This document shows, in pieces, positions 52,434 through 60,676 of a stretch of 64,000 nucleotides of DNA (position 1 is its first letter; each line of letters begins with the position of its first letter). The stretch comes from Candidatus Gastranaerophilales bacterium (lineage in GTDB: Bacteria; Cyanobacteriota; Vampirovibrionia; Gastranaerophilales; Gastranaerophilaceae): positions 1 to 64,000 of the forward strand of contig CALUQO010000008.1 in assembly GCA_944322935.1 (NCBI GenBank), in the 5' to 3' direction. The notes beneath the pieces were generated by a model, which saw only the letters and a list, made by a program, of their open reading frames with translations, was not told the origin of the DNA and ran no database searches. Both the position numbers and the translations under genes were made by a program.

Positions 52434-52613
52434 TTAAATCTTTTTTATTTTTTCTTTCTCTAATATTTGATTAATATCTCTAATATGTTTATGTGGTGGT
52501 TTAACCGATGTGGTCTGCTTTTCTGTCTCTTTATATCTCTCGTACTTATATAAACAATTTTTTTTATAAAAAATTGCCATATTAAAGTGATAAAAAGTAT
52601 ATATCTGTAACAT
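52434..52613 (-). CDS. Possible small protein, 59 aa
   Basis: Unrecognised lysine-rich frame (MLQIYTFYHFNMAIFYKKN at the start, then KPPHKHIRDINQILEKEK). Support is contextual: it lies between two leftward terminators (52655-52679 and 52299-52338), so some leftward transcript exists. Ribosome site weak (AAGAA). An internal ATG at codon 12 is an alternative. It may be spurious. Confidence 0.35.
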   Translation of the reverse strand: MLQIYTFYHFNMAIFYKKNCLYKYERYKETEKQTTSVKPPHKHIRDINQILEKEKIKKI

Positions 52614-52654
52614 TTCTTAATAAATTGGTTTGACTTTATATTTAATAAAAACTA

Positions 52655-52680
52655 AAAAGGCGGGATTTACCCGCCTTTTG
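52655..52680. terminator. Terminator after rpsA
   Basis: Perfect AAAAGGCGGG/CCCGCCTTTT stem with a 5-nt loop, 20 bp past the rpsA stop. Confidence 0.9.
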
Positions 52681-52699
52681 ACAATATGAACAAAATTAA

Positions 52700-53752
52700 T
52701 TATTCGTTGATGTCTTTTACACTCAATGCGATTCTGTGTTCTTGAGGAGTGAATTTTTTGATAAGAACTTTGATTTCTTCACCGTTTTTGTAAACATCGA
52801 ACGGATTAACATCAGAGTCTTTCATTTCAGCAACCGGCAGTAATGCTTCAACGCCGGGGAATATATTGATAAATGCGCCGAAGGAGGTAACTTTGTTAAC
52901 TGTACCTGTGATAACTTCGCCTTCTTTAAATTTATCTTCGATTTCTTCCCAAGGATTGTCACCGATTCTCTTCAAGCTTAAGCTGATTCTCTTAAGGTCT
53001 TCGTCGATTTTTAATACTTTAACTTCGAGTTTTTGACCGAGTGTCAAAACATCTGACGGATGTTTAATTCTCTGCCATGAAATTTCAGAGATAGGAAGCA
53101 AACCATCAACGCCGTTGATATCAATGAATGCACCGAAATCAGCTATTCTTACAACTTCGCCTTCTACAATCTGGTCAACTGCGAGGTTAGAAATAACTTC
53201 ATCAACGAGTTGTTCTCTCTGTTCAGCAAGAGCCTGTCTTTGAGAGAGGATGAGTTTGTTTCTTTTTGCATCAGCTTCAAGAACTTTGGCTTCGATTTCT
53301 TGATTCATAAGACCGTCAAACGGCATACCTGTTCTTAATTGAGAAGCAGGAATGAAACCTCTTAAATCCTGAACTTCAACAATTACGCCGCCTTTAACAA
53401 GAGAAACGACCTTAGCCATAACTGTTTCTCCGGAGATTTTAGCATTTTGAAGAATCTGCCATGCTTGAGCGCAAGCAACTCTTTTAAGAGAAAGAAGCAT
53501 ACCGCTTTTTTCATCTTCATCTTCTTTTAAAATATAAAACTCTTTGCAGTCGCCGATATTAAGTTCATCAACCATAGAAGTCGGGATTTCTCTGATAGGA
53601 AGAAAACCTTCAGATTTAGCACCTATATCAACAAGGTAGCCGTCGTTTTCTTTTTTTACAATCTGGCCTCTTACAACGTCAGCAACGCTGAGTTTTGAGG
53701 TGAAAGATTCTTCTAATAATTTTTCAAATTCATCTAATTGAGCTGTTGTCAT
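52700..53752 (-). CDS. rpsA: 30S ribosomal protein S1-type RNA-binding protein
   Basis: 350 residues with four S1 OB-fold repeats (~22-92, ~108-173, ~192-260, ~275-345). Each has the V-x-x-G-x-V ... G-[AG]-x-[IV]-x-[ILV] ... G-[FL]-[LI]-P pattern. S1 recruits mRNA to the 30S subunit. Four domains is the size common outside Proteobacteria. It follows ispH by 18 bp and AAAGGAAA precedes the ATG. In Clostridia ispH and S1 repeats are often fused; here they are separate but coupled. Confidence 0.92.
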   Translation of the reverse strand: MTTAQLDEFEKLLEESFTSKLSVADVVRGQIVKKENDGYLVDIGAKSEGFLPIREIPTSMVDELNIGDCKEFYILKEDEDEKSGMLLSLKRVACAQAWQILQNAKISGETVMAKVVSLVKGGVIVEVQDLRGFIPASQLRTGMPFDGLMNQEIEAKVLEADAKRNKLILSQRQALAEQREQLVDEVISNLAVDQIVEGEVVRIADFGAFIDINGVDGLLPISEISWQRIKHPSDVLTLGQKLEVKVLKIDEDLKRISLSLKRIGDNPWEEIEDKFKEGEVITGTVNKVTSFGAFINIFPGVEALLPVAEMKDSDVNPFDVYKNGEEIKVLIKKFTPQEHRIALSVKDINE

Positions 53753-53770
53753 TTTTTATTTTTCCTTTCT

Positions 53771-54637
53771 TTAGTATTGATTTAATTTTTTTATTACGTT
53801 GTCTATGATGGCATCAGGTGTAGAAGCACCGGCTGTAACGCCGATATTTTGAGCTTTTTTTATAAGCTCTTCATAATCCCTGAGCTCATCTACGGTTTCA
53901 ATATGTATAGTCGGGGTGATTCCCGTTAAAATTTCTGCAAGGTGTGTTGTGTTAGCACTTTTTTTACTGCCGACCACAACCATTAAGTCAGATTCCTGCG
54001 CAAGGTTTCTAGCTTCTGACTGACGAAGCGATGTCGAAGCACAAATCGTATTGAAAACCTTTAGCTCTTTTGCCAGAGGTATCAGATAATCCACAATGGA
54101 TTTCAAATTTTCAATACGCTGTGTTGTCTGCACAACAACACCGATTTTTTTATGGTCTTTTAACTCTTTTTCAAAATCTTTAAGAGCCTGTACATCCGGC
54201 GCAACTATAATTTTATCGCCGAATATTTGAGCATTGGCTTTGATTGCACAGACCTCGGGGTGTTCCGGCTTGCCCACTATAACCAGCATAAAGCCCTCTT
54301 CAACGAGCTGTATTGCTTTTTGCTGAACCTTTTTCACATCCGGACAGGTCAAATCCACAGTTTCGTACCCCTTTTGTTTTATATCATCAAAAACAGCCGG
54401 AGAAGCGCCGTGGCTGCGCACAATACATATTCCCGTACCGTCATCGGGAAGCGAGTCAACCGTATGTATACCGAGTTCGGACAGTTCATTGATAACATGC
54501 GAATTGTGAATCAATTCGCCAAGAACAAAAATTTCTTTATCCTTATTTTCGGCTTTAAGTTTTTTGGTTGTTAAGACGGCTCTTTTTACGCCATAACAAA
54601 AACCTGCATGTTTTGCGAGTTTTATATTTTTTTTCAA
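53771..54637 (-). CDS. ispH: 4-hydroxy-3-methylbut-2-enyl diphosphate reductase
   Basis: 288 residues. IspH reduces HMBPP to IPP and DMAPP with a [4Fe-4S] cluster, the last MEP step. The three cluster cysteines are in AGFCYGVKRA (13), DLTCPDVKKVQ (~96) and NTICASTSLRQ (~196). HGASP with the conserved His, GKPEHPEV and the ATTHLAEI-type ANTTHLAEI are also seen. It is upstream of rpsA in one leftward unit. Confidence 0.96.
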   Translation of the reverse strand: MKKNIKLAKHAGFCYGVKRAVLTTKKLKAENKDKEIFVLGELIHNSHVINELSELGIHTVDSLPDDGTGICIVRSHGASPAVFDDIKQKGYETVDLTCPDVKKVQQKAIQLVEEGFMLVIVGKPEHPEVCAIKANAQIFGDKIIVAPDVQALKDFEKELKDHKKIGVVVQTTQRIENLKSIVDYLIPLAKELKVFNTICASTSLRQSEARNLAQESDLMVVVGSKKSANTTHLAEILTGITPTIHIETVDELRDYEELIKKAQNIGVTAGASTPDAIIDNVIKKLNQY

Positions 54638-54902
54638 ACGTTAATACGTCCATTCTTTAAGACTCACCGCAAAATACGGTGGTAAATTGTTTATATCATG
54701 AACATTTTTTTTATACAAGGCATACACCTGTAGTGTTTAACAGTTGATTGCCGCAAACATCAGGCAGTCTGTATAAATTCGGACAGATTTACCCGAAAGA
54801 TAAAAAGTTTAGTTTTAACTTGCCCACGCCCCATGCCTGCAAAAAACATGCGGTGATATGTTAACGACAAACTAAGGTTTATCCTGTATTTCCGTGCGAA
54901 GT
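54638..54902. other. Intergenic gap between infC and ispH
   Basis: Positions where rpmI and rplT usually follow infC hold no gene. A weak relative of the 27140 repeat is at 54830-54885. CCGCAAAATACGG near 54668 is a small dyad. Confidence 0.4.
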
Positions 54903-55439
54903 CTAATTAGCAGGTGCCAAAATTATAATAAGGTTTCTGCCTTCCATGGAAGGTTTTTTTTCAACATTGATAGGTTCACCTTCAAGGTCAGCAATAAATC
55001 TGTTGGCAAGGTCAAAAGCCAGCTCTGTATGCTGCATTTCACGACCTCTTAGCATAATAACAATTTTAACCTTGTCGCCTGCGGCAATGAATTTTTTTAT
55101 ATTTTTAATTCTTACGTTGTAATCATGAACATCTATTTTGTATCTGATTTTAATTTCTTTAATTTCTATGGTATGTTGTTTTTTCTTGGCTTCTTTAGCC
55201 TTTTTTTCCATCTCGTATTTATATTTGCCGTAGTTCATGATTTTTGCTACGGGGGGATTTTGGTTTGGTGACACAATTACTAAATCGAGGTCTTTTTCAT
55301 CGGCAAGTTTCTGGGCTTCTGTTGTAGGTATAACTCCGAAGTTTTCTCCTTCACTGCCTATTAATCTAACTTCTTTACATCTGATGTTCCTGTTAATTAG
55401 GGCTGCATCCTTGCTGCCGTTTGAAAAATCTCTGCTAAT
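54903..55439 (-). CDS. infC: Translation initiation factor IF-3, AUU start
   Basis: 178 residues when begun at ATT 55439. From the first ATG (55274) the protein would be only 123 residues and lack the N-terminal domain. The upstream frame is uninterrupted and reads INRNIRCKEVRLIGSEGENF and GVIPTTEAQKLADEKDLDLV, the IF-3 N-domain. AAAGGAG lies 7 nt before the ATT. Rare start codons are the classic basis of infC autoregulation. The C-domain has MNYGKYKYE and KVKIVIMLRGREMQH. IF-3 prevents premature subunit joining and checks the start codon. Confidence 0.93.
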   Translation of the reverse strand: MSRDFSNGSKDAALINRNIRCKEVRLIGSEGENFGVIPTTEAQKLADEKDLDLVIVSPNQNPPVAKIMNYGKYKYEMEKKAKEAKKKQHTIEIKEIKIRYKIDVHDYNVRIKNIKKFIAAGDKVKIVIMLRGREMQHTELAFDLANRFIADLEGEPINVEKKPSMEGRNLIIILAPAN

Positions 55440-55500
55440 AATTGTTCTCCTTTATTGTACTGTTTTTAATTATTGTAATGTGCTGAATATACATATGTCA

Positions 55501-55770
55501 AGCGGATTTTTACGGGCACGCCGTGTCGTAAGACCCAGTGCCCAAGTGAAGGGCTTACGTTTCAGGAAGCCCGAAACGTAAAAATCCAAGACAGCGGATT
55601 TTTACGGGCACGCCGTGTCGTAAGACCCAGTGCCCAAGTGAAGGGCTTACGTTTCAGGAAGCCCGAAACGTAAAAATCCAAGACAGCGGATTTTGACGGG
55701 CGCGTATCGAAGAGAGCGCCCATGTGAAGGGCGGACGTTACTCCGCCCGAAACGTAAAAATCCAAGACCG
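55501..55770. repeat. Three 92-bp tandem repeats
   Basis: Units begin AGCGGATTTTTACGGG at 55501, 55593 and 55685. The first two are essentially identical; the third diverges in the middle (GCGCGTATCGAAGAGAGCGC). Each ends CCCGAAACGTAAAAATCCAAG. Each unit has an inverted pair, GGATTTTTACG at the start and CGTAAAAATCC at the end, so it can fold as a long hairpin. Confidence 0.9.
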
Positions 55771-55979
55771 CGGATTTGCCTTCTTTTGCCGCTGAGCAAG
55801 GCAAATTCTGGCGAAGCGTGCAAAATGGTTTCACGAAACAATCGCTAAGCCCTGTAAAACACACAATAGTCCGTAAATAGTGAACGGACGAAGCACAGTT
55901 AGGAAAGCGATGACAGAAGTGAGCAAAAGCAAAGCGCAGTGAACGACGGTACTAAACGATAAGCAAATCCGTAAAAAAA
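55771..55979. repeat. Composite repeat adjoining the 3' end of rnpB
   Basis: TTGCCTTCTTTTGCCGCTGAG and CAAAATGGTTTCACGAAAC as at 25700 and 52200, then GAAGTGAGC and AAGCGCAGTGAACGACGG as at 20060 and 26750. Confidence 0.7.
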
Positions 55980-56332
55980 GGAGCAGCTCATAAGCCGGGT
56001 TCTGTTTTTAGATAATCATCTGTCTGGGATTGCAGTTGCCTGCAAGCTCAAGCGGTTTGTCAAAAGACGGCGGGTCACCTTAACCTTTTTGTCAACCTTG
56101 CACCCGACCGGGGTTTACCTGGCCAAGACCTCTCAGCCTTGCCGGTGAGCTCTTACCTCGCCGTTGCACCATCGCCTGTATTCGCTGATAAATCAGGAAC
56201 CATCGGCAGTCTTCATTTCTGTGGCACTGTCCTCACGGTCGCCCGCACCTGACGTTATCAGGCGGTCTGCCCTTGGGTGCCCGGACTTTCCTCACGGAGT
56301 ATTCCATCCGCGCGATTATCCGGCTGCTCCTG
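55980..56332 (-). ncRNA. rnpB: RNase P RNA
   Basis: About 352 nt on the leftward strand. The P1 helix is GAGCAGC at the 5' end pairing with GCTGCTC at the 3' end. CR-I/CR-V text: GGAGGAAAGTCCGGGC-like GTGAGGAAAGTCCGGGC near the 5' end and ACAGAACCCGGCTTA near the 3' end. The layout with helices carrying GGTGAGC, GACCGGG and AAGGTTGACAAAAAGG fits bacterial type A RNase P. The ribozyme matures tRNA 5' ends. T7 follows the 3' end. Confidence 0.95.
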
Positions 56333-56649
56333 ATTTAAAATTTAACATAATAAATCAGCTTTTTAAAGGGGAGCTAGTACATTGTGTCTAATTTAAATTA
56401 AGTAGTTCAAATTTGAAAAATAATACTAATAAATTATTTTTAAATAAAGCTCAAATGCCTGTCACTGTAAGCAAAAACACCTATTTATAGGCCATGTGGT
56501 CTAAATCTTTTAGAATATACGCTTATGACTTTATTTCAATCTTATAGCCGATGAGAGTCTACTGCATTTAGGGGTAATATACCATGTGTAAATAATACGA
56601 TTATACGATTATCAATTTTTATTAAAAATAAAAATCTTGGGGGGAGTAG
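56333..56649. other. Intergenic region between rnpB and the response regulator
   Basis: Divergent promoter space. Dyads TTCAAATTTGAA (about 56407), CCTATTTATAGG (about 56491) and a direct repeat TACGATTATACGATTAT (about 56596). GGGGGGAG is the ribosome site for the next gene. No coding frame seen. Confidence 0.4.
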
Positions 56650-57360
56650 ATGAGAAGAGGGATTGAATTCAAGAAGAAAGCCAGAATCATCATAGTGGAT
56701 GACAACTATGAACATTTGTCAGGAATCAAAGAGTTGATTGAAATTGAAAGCGATTTTGATGTTGTGGCAACAGCAACAAGCGCAAGTGTTGCAATCAGTC
56801 TTATTAAGAAGTATCGTCCTGAAATCGTTTTGATGGATATCAACATGCCTGAAAAAGACGGTCTGACTGCAATAGCAGAGATTGAAAAACTTGAATTGGG
56901 AGTGCGTATTATCGCTTTGACAGGTTACGATGATCCTGATTTAATCTTCAGAGCTATGAAAATTGGTGCTAAAGGCTATATCTTAAAAACAATGGCATCT
57001 GCTCAACTCATCTATGCAATAGACGAAGTTGCAGCGGGCAAGATTTATCTTCCTGCAACTTTGTCCTCAAGATTTTTCGAATATTTTCAACGTTCCTTCA
57101 AAGAAGAAACAGAAGAAGTAGAGGACGAAGAAAACCTCTTGAACTATCTTACGCAAAGAGAAGAAGAGGTACTTGACCTGTTAACGCAGGGCATAACATA
57201 CAAAGGCGTGGCAAAAAAACTGTTTATTTCTGAAACAACAGTAAAAACACACGTCAACAACATCTTTCAAAAATTGCAGGTCAATGACAGAACACAGGCT
57301 GTTTTGTACGCATTGAACAACGGATTTTTGAACAAAAGAAAAGTCAAAATCGCTATATAG
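56650..57360 (+). CDS. NarL/LuxR-family response regulator
   Basis: 236 residues. Receiver domain: IIIVDDNYEH (acidic pair ~21-22), phospho-acceptor Asp in VLMDINMPEKDG (~63), LTGYDD and Lys in GYILKTMA. DNA-binding domain: LTQREEEVLDLLTQGITYKG then VAKKLFISETTVKTHVNNIF and KLQVNDRTQAVLYAL, a GerE-type helix-turn-helix. A ~20-residue acidic linker joins them. With the histidine kinase 360 bp downstream and flagellar rod genes after that, it may control flagellar expression; target inferred only. Confidence 0.92.
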   Translation: MRRGIEFKKKARIIIVDDNYEHLSGIKELIEIESDFDVVATATSASVAISLIKKYRPEIVLMDINMPEKDGLTAIAEIEKLELGVRIIALTGYDDPDLIFRAMKIGAKGYILKTMASAQLIYAIDEVAAGKIYLPATLSSRFFEYFQRSFKEETEEVEDEENLLNYLTQREEEVLDLLTQGITYKGVAKKLFISETTVKTHVNNIFQKLQVNDRTQAVLYALNNGFLNKRKVKIAI

Positions 57361-57700
57361 CAGATTTTGTGCGGCTGTGGAGTCGAGTCTGTGAAACAGA
57401 CGAGCGAACAGCCATGTGAGCAAGGTTAATGAAGAGAAGAATTTTTAGAATAAAAATTCGAAACGAAATGCTTAACCTTGTGAACGTCAATAATCCAAGA
57501 GCGGATTTGCGGACGGACGGAGCGAACGAAGCGAGCGAGTCCGGTGAGCAAGGACTCCGTGCGAAAGGTGCCAGTGGCACGTTTCGGATGGAGGCAAGCT
57601 AAGTCAGAAGCGAAGCTTCTGCGTGCTGTATAGAAATTAAAAAGCAAAGCGGAGCGAACAAAACGAATCCAAAAAGCAAGGGACAATCAAACAAGTCCCG
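57361..57700. repeat. Composite repeat between response regulator and kinase
   Basis: Starts directly at the response regulator's TAG. The first ~160 bp are the inverse of 19850-20045. Hairpins GTGCCA-GT-GGCAC (about 57570) and CAGAAGC-GAA-GCTTCTG (57605-57621), then a CTGTATAGAAATTAAAAA block matching TATACGGCACGC-type text at 26423. Confidence 0.75.
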
Positions 57701-57722
57701 CATTTAAATAATGGTATGATTA

Positions 57723-58988
57723 ATGAGCGGAGCAAACTTTAGACAAAAAAATCTTTTAAAAGATTTAATTTATCTGGGGCAAACAAAACCCGTAACGAAA
57801 CAAACCGTTAAAGGTTTGTTTCGCTTTGCGCTTGAACCGCTTTTGGAAGCCCAAACCCAAAAAGCCGTTGTTCTTATTAGGGTTTTTGATACAAAAGAGC
57901 TTGACGGTGTTTTAAAAAGACTTGAGTTTACAAATGCCGAAGTTTACTCCTTTGACGATGTAACAAACGGAGAAAATCTTACAAAAGACGATATCTGGGG
58001 TCAGACGGAATTTCTTGTGTTGCTTTCACCCAGATATTCTGCCTGTATTTTGTGGGATTATTCCACAGAACCCGTAAAAGACACCTCTTGCCTGTATTAT
58101 CTGCTTAACTCAAAAGAGGTTAACAACGTAATACGTATTATCTCTCAAAATTCCAAAATCGATTTAATGAGATATACACAGGAATACACTCCGGAGCGCA
58201 GAGGCAACGAGCTTTTAAATCAGGCTGTGCATAAATTTATCAACTTTGCCGATTCCTTTGTGGAAGAAGCTGCACTTACACAGGCAGAAGCAGGGCTGCT
58301 CGGAGAAAGCGATGATATTGTAAAAAAATATGAGTACATTTCAACAAAAACTAAAGTAATCTCACACGACATAAAAAATCACCTTTCAATTATTGATTTG
58401 TATTCAAAAATAATCGAAAAAAGACTTGAAATGGTCAAAAATGCAGAGCTGCACGATTCCATTACAAATGCCGTATCAAGCATTAAAAAATCAAAAGATG
58501 CCATTGGAGTACTCTTAACCGAGCTTAGAACAATTCAGAGTGCTAAGCTGGAAACCCATAATTTTTCTAAAATTTTGCAAAATGCAATTGAACTTGTTAA
58601 CGCAAAAGCCCAGCAGCATGAAGTCAGATTTGAGGTATCAAACAGCTATGACGGCAATATTCTGGCTGACGAAAACAAACTGCTTAACGTAATGATAAAC
58701 CTTTTCTACAACGCTATTGATGCGGTAGATAAAAATGGTGTTATTAAAGTTAAAACAGAAATCACCGAAGATAATATGCTTAAAATTCTTATCTCCGACA
58801 ATGGCTGCGGCATAGAAAAAGACAACCGTGAAAAAGTTTTTGAAGAAGGCTACACATCCAAAGTTACGGGCAGCGGACTCGGTTTATATATATCAAAAGA
58901 AGCAATGCAGGAACAATACGGCGATTTAAAACTTGTAAGTTCTAATAAAAAAGGTACTACCTTTGAAATATCAATACCAAAACTTTAA
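57723..58988 (+). CDS. Cytoplasmic sensor histidine kinase
   Basis: 421 residues, no membrane segment. The N-terminal ~160 residues form a sensor region I cannot name (VVLIRVFDTKELDGVLKRL, YSFDD); a resemblance to cyanobacterial DICT domains is possible. A helical dimerisation region holds the H-box ISHDIKNHLSI (~213-223). The ATPase has N-box NLFYNAIDAV, G1 ISDNGCGIEK and G2 GSGLGLYISKEAM. No ribosome site before the ATG; the preceding repeat may have displaced it. Partner of the upstream response regulator by position, followed by flgB. Confidence 0.88.
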   Translation: MSGANFRQKNLLKDLIYLGQTKPVTKQTVKGLFRFALEPLLEAQTQKAVVLIRVFDTKELDGVLKRLEFTNAEVYSFDDVTNGENLTKDDIWGQTEFLVLLSPRYSACILWDYSTEPVKDTSCLYYLLNSKEVNNVIRIISQNSKIDLMRYTQEYTPERRGNELLNQAVHKFINFADSFVEEAALTQAEAGLLGESDDIVKKYEYISTKTKVISHDIKNHLSIIDLYSKIIEKRLEMVKNAELHDSITNAVSSIKKSKDAIGVLLTELRTIQSAKLETHNFSKILQNAIELVNAKAQQHEVRFEVSNSYDGNILADENKLLNVMINLFYNAIDAVDKNGVIKVKTEITEDNMLKILISDNGCGIEKDNREKVFEEGYTSKVTGSGLGLYISKEAMQEQYGDLKLVSSNKKGTTFEISIPKL

Positions 58989-59010
58989 AAAAACAGAGAG
59001 GAGGTAAAAA

Positions 59011-59523
59011 TTGGATTTGTTTAATGTAAGAGCCATTGAAGTATCAAAACTTGCAATGGACGGACTTGTTAAAAGACAAACAGCTATTGCCTCTAATACA
59101 GCTAACGCAATGACACCCGAATATCAGAGAAAACAGGTTGCATTCGAAGACCAGTTAAGAGAAATCATTGCAAAAGACGATGTAAGACGTGACTTAAGAC
59201 AAATAAACAGTCAGGCATACAAAAATGAAACTTATAAAACAGGCTATGCCCCGTCGACAAATCCTGTGCAAAATATAGCACAAAGACTTCCTCAGGAGCA
59301 GTTTATGTATATCCAGCAAACACAATCCGACTTAAACAACTACGCTCCTGAGGTAATAAGAGATACAAGCTGGATTGACTACGGAAACGGAAACAACGTA
59401 AACGTGGAAGAAGAAATGATGGACATGGCCAAAGCAGGTGCCCAGTACAATGTTCTCGCTACTTTGGAGGGACGTTTTATGTCAAACCTGCTTGATGTAG
59501 TAAGAGGCGGAGGGAATTCATAA
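59011..59523 (+). CDS. flgB: Flagellar basal-body rod protein FlgB
   Basis: 170 residues. FlgB is the proximal rod subunit outside the inner membrane. ALDGLVKRQTAIASNTAN-type text near the N terminus is the rod/hook motif (K-R-Q-T-A-I-A-S-N-T-A-N), and the C terminus MMDMAKAGAQYNVLATLEGRFM is the family's coiled-coil end. TTG start behind GAGGAGG. Followed by flgC after 3 bp. Confidence 0.93.
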   Translation: MDLFNVRAIEVSKLAMDGLVKRQTAIASNTANAMTPEYQRKQVAFEDQLREIIAKDDVRRDLRQINSQAYKNETYKTGYAPSTNPVQNIAQRLPQEQFMYIQQTQSDLNNYAPEVIRDTSWIDYGNGNNVNVEEEMMDMAKAGAQYNVLATLEGRFMSNLLDVVRGGGNS

Positions 59524-59526
59524 TAG

Positions 59527-60033
59527 ATGAGTTTTAGTGCATTCGACATTTCAGGCAGCGGCATGTACGCCCAGAGAACAATGATGGACAACATCGCCAG
59601 CAACATTGCCAACGTTAACACAACAAGAAACCCTGATGGTACACCGGGGGTTTATATCAAAAAGAACGTAAGCTTCAAAGCAATATACGCGGACAGACTG
59701 GGCTCGCACGCTCCGGCATTTCCTGACGGACAGCACGAGGTATTTTTCAGCCCCACAAACAACACCATGATGTTAAAAGGCGGCATATCCTATGACGACA
59801 GAACAATATCTCAAGGGGTTGAAGTAGCAGAAATAACACCGGCAAATGACCCGTATAAAACAATTTTTGACCCGTCAAACCCCGAAGCTGACGCTGACGG
59901 ATTTGTTACCTTGCCAAACATAAATGTTGTGGAAGAAATGGTAAACATGGTATCAGCCTCCCGAGCTTACGAAGCTAACGTTACCACAGCAGAAACCACC
60001 AAAGGCATGATTAATGCCGCATTAAGAATCTAA
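59527..60033 (+). CDS. flgC: Flagellar basal-body rod protein FlgC
   Basis: 168 residues. Rod subunit exported by the flagellar type III system. ISGSGMYAQRTMMDNIASNI and ANVNTTR at the N terminus and the C-terminal NVVEEMVNMVSASRAYEANV are diagnostic. A CCGGAAT/ATTCCGG hairpin lies in the 70-bp gap to fliE and may tune or protect the message. Confidence 0.95.
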   Translation: MSFSAFDISGSGMYAQRTMMDNIASNIANVNTTRNPDGTPGVYIKKNVSFKAIYADRLGSHAPAFPDGQHEVFFSPTNNTMMLKGGISYDDRTISQGVEVAEITPANDPYKTIFDPSNPEADADGFVTLPNINVVEEMVNMVSASRAYEANVTTAETTKGMINAALRI

Positions 60034-60102
60034 TCATCGTTGAACCGGAATTTTGGAAATCCCGAAGATTCCGGCAAAAATAAAAAAACAGGAGTATAAA
60101 AA

Positions 60103-60633
60103 TTGCAATTTAACCAGATAGCAAACAATTCCATACAAAATTACAACAAAATCTTCAGCCAGAATATGGAAGCTTTCAACATAACTTCCGACAAAAACGG
60201 CATGACCGCTTTTGATAATATTTTGAACGGAAAAATGCAGGAGATGAGCAATATTCCTCAAGGACCGATTATAAACACAGGCATTCAAATGAATGTAGGA
60301 CTCGAGAATATGGGTATTTCTCCGATTGAAAGATTGGATAACGTTGCCCAACCTCAAGAAAGCTCAATGGACACAAACAAAAAACGTTCAAACTCTCCTG
60401 TTGAAAATATGGCAAACGACATAGGCAACGCTTTTTCTAAAAGTTTAAATGACGTAAACGCTTCTCAAAATGCAGCTTACGAAGCAGCAGAAACCTTTGC
60501 CTCAGGCGGAGATATCAGTGTTCACGAAGTAATGCTGGCATCTCAAAAAGCAAACCTGACAATGCAAATGGCACTGCAAATGAGAAACAGGCTCATTAAC
60601 GCATACAATGAAATCTACAATGTACGTGTTTAG
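60103..60633 (+). CDS. fliE: Flagellar hook-basal body protein FliE
   Basis: 176 residues, TTG start with CAGGAG ahead. FliE joins the MS ring to the rod. The C-terminal ~90 residues carry the FliE domain (FSKSLNDVNASQNAA, then VHEVMLASQKANLTMQMAL and RNRLINAYNEIYNVRV). The N-terminal half is about 70 residues longer than E. coli FliE (~104) and low-complexity. Last gene of the rod cluster. Confidence 0.92.
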   Translation: MQFNQIANNSIQNYNKIFSQNMEAFNITSDKNGMTAFDNILNGKMQEMSNIPQGPIINTGIQMNVGLENMGISPIERLDNVAQPQESSMDTNKKRSNSPVENMANDIGNAFSKSLNDVNASQNAAYEAAETFASGGDISVHEVMLASQKANLTMQMALQMRNRLINAYNEIYNVRV

Positions 60634-60676
60634 CAGATTTTGTATGGTCTATACCCATTAATACGATAACGCTAAA

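Noticed and set aside
52485-52553. 22-codon hydrophobic frame that could be another toxin peptide
   Set aside because: No Shine-Dalgarno, no conserved leader or 3' stem, and it is antisense to the 59-aa frame.
55501-55770. CRISPR array
   Set aside because: Period is 92 bp with the whole unit repeated; there are no short repeats with unique spacers and no cas genes.
55562-55864. Leftward 64- and 100-codon frames with internal repeats
   Set aside because: The protein repeats simply mirror the 92-bp DNA repeats; no ribosome site.
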